Part shown: positions 63,651 through 64,000 of the stretch, piece after piece | How the letters are laid out: each line of letters opens with the position of its first letter | Numbering within the stretch: position 1 is the stretch's first letter | Source of the DNA: Symbiodinium natans | Lineage: Eukaryota; Sar; Dinophyceae; Suessiales; Symbiodiniaceae | Direction of reading: 5' to 3' | DNA: 64,000 nucleotides | Assembly (NCBI GenBank): GCA_905221605.1 | Contig: CAJNDS010000502.1 | Span: 266,501 to 330,500, forward strand | Translations under genes and position numbers: made by a program | The notes under the pieces: generated by a model | The model's input: only the letters and a program-made list of their open reading frames with translations | What the model was told of the DNA's origin: nothing | The model's database searches: none

Positions 63651-64000
63651 GGCCCAGCTTAGAGGGTTAACGGGTTCAGGGCTTGAAAGGGTTTAGGGTT
63701 CATATAGTGGCTTACGATGCCCAGCTTAGAGCGTTAAAGGGTTCATGGCTTTCAAGGGTTTCGGGTTTATATAGTGACTTAGAATGTTTAAGGGTGAGCT
63801 TTTTCAGGGGCTTGGGGTTTCTTTCATTGCCCCTTTTGATCTGCACCCAACCGCTTTAGACCCCAATGGCCCTTGCCTTGATCCCGAAGAAGTCCTCCAA
63901 ACATCCTGAGCTTTGAAACAGATTGGGCCTTTCCCAAGGAGTAGATGCCCCAATATTCTGTCGTCCTTATCTTGGGGAGCGACCAGAATCCCCGAAAAAA

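Overview
This window looks like nuclear DNA of a dinoflagellate. It is saturated with TTTAGGG/CCCTAAA repeats, the telomere type of dinoflagellates and plants. It has no prokaryotic operon structure, contains candidate GC-AG as well as GT-AG introns, and holds two LTR elements of unusual content. The LTRs of both elements carry a stretch resembling the 3' part of the dinoflagellate spliced leader. The organism call is an inference and I cannot name a species.

Backbone, 1.7-63.7 kb, + strand. Between the telomere-like arrays lie more than fifty short islands of about 25-100 nt without repeats. Nearly all read on the + strand, start after an AG and often end at GT or GC. They encode Cys-rich peptides rich in N-x-S/T sequons. 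They fall into recurring classes that come in a repeated order: D (CPxxC), A (C[WYF]xTPY-like), B (Trp/Asp-rich followed by [ET]C and a sequon) and C (CPC...C). I read them as exons of one giant (or a few tandem) genes for a secreted or surface modular glycoprotein. Its introns are built from G-strand telomeric repeats on the 5' side and C-strand repeats on the 3' side, so each intron could fold as an inverted repeat. Both ends of the gene lie outside the window, and exact exon borders are provisional.

Insertion 1, 25.70-29.39 kb, - strand. This is a young 3.7-kb LTR element: 299/300-bp LTRs, TG...CA ends, GTAT duplication. It has no reverse transcriptase. Its frameshifted coding region holds a Gag-like domain, a membrane segment, a SWIM-type zinc finger and a phospholipase-D-superfamily (HKD) nuclease-like domain.

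Insertion 2, 36.97-45.65 kb, + strand. This is an 8.7-kb Ty1/copia element with 221/222-bp LTRs and a CCCTA target duplication lying within telomeric repeat. It has a primer site complementary to the anticodon arm of initiator tRNA-Met and a 2280-codon polyprotein: Gag, CCCH and CCHC fingers, two tandem aspartic proteases, a C5-cytosine-methyltransferase-like domain, a DD35E integrase and a TET/JBP-like 2-oxoglutarate dioxygenase domain. Reverse transcriptase follows in the +1 frame; RNase H appears to be lost.

Elsewhere there are small inverted-repeat (MITE-like) elements at 14.8, 29.7-30.2, 32.3-33.4, 52.5, 56.7 and 63.0 kb, several minisatellites (including about 27 copies of a 31-bp unit at 60.4-61.2 kb), microsatellites, and two AT-rich islands with coding character. 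I saw no rRNA, tRNA or CRISPR array.
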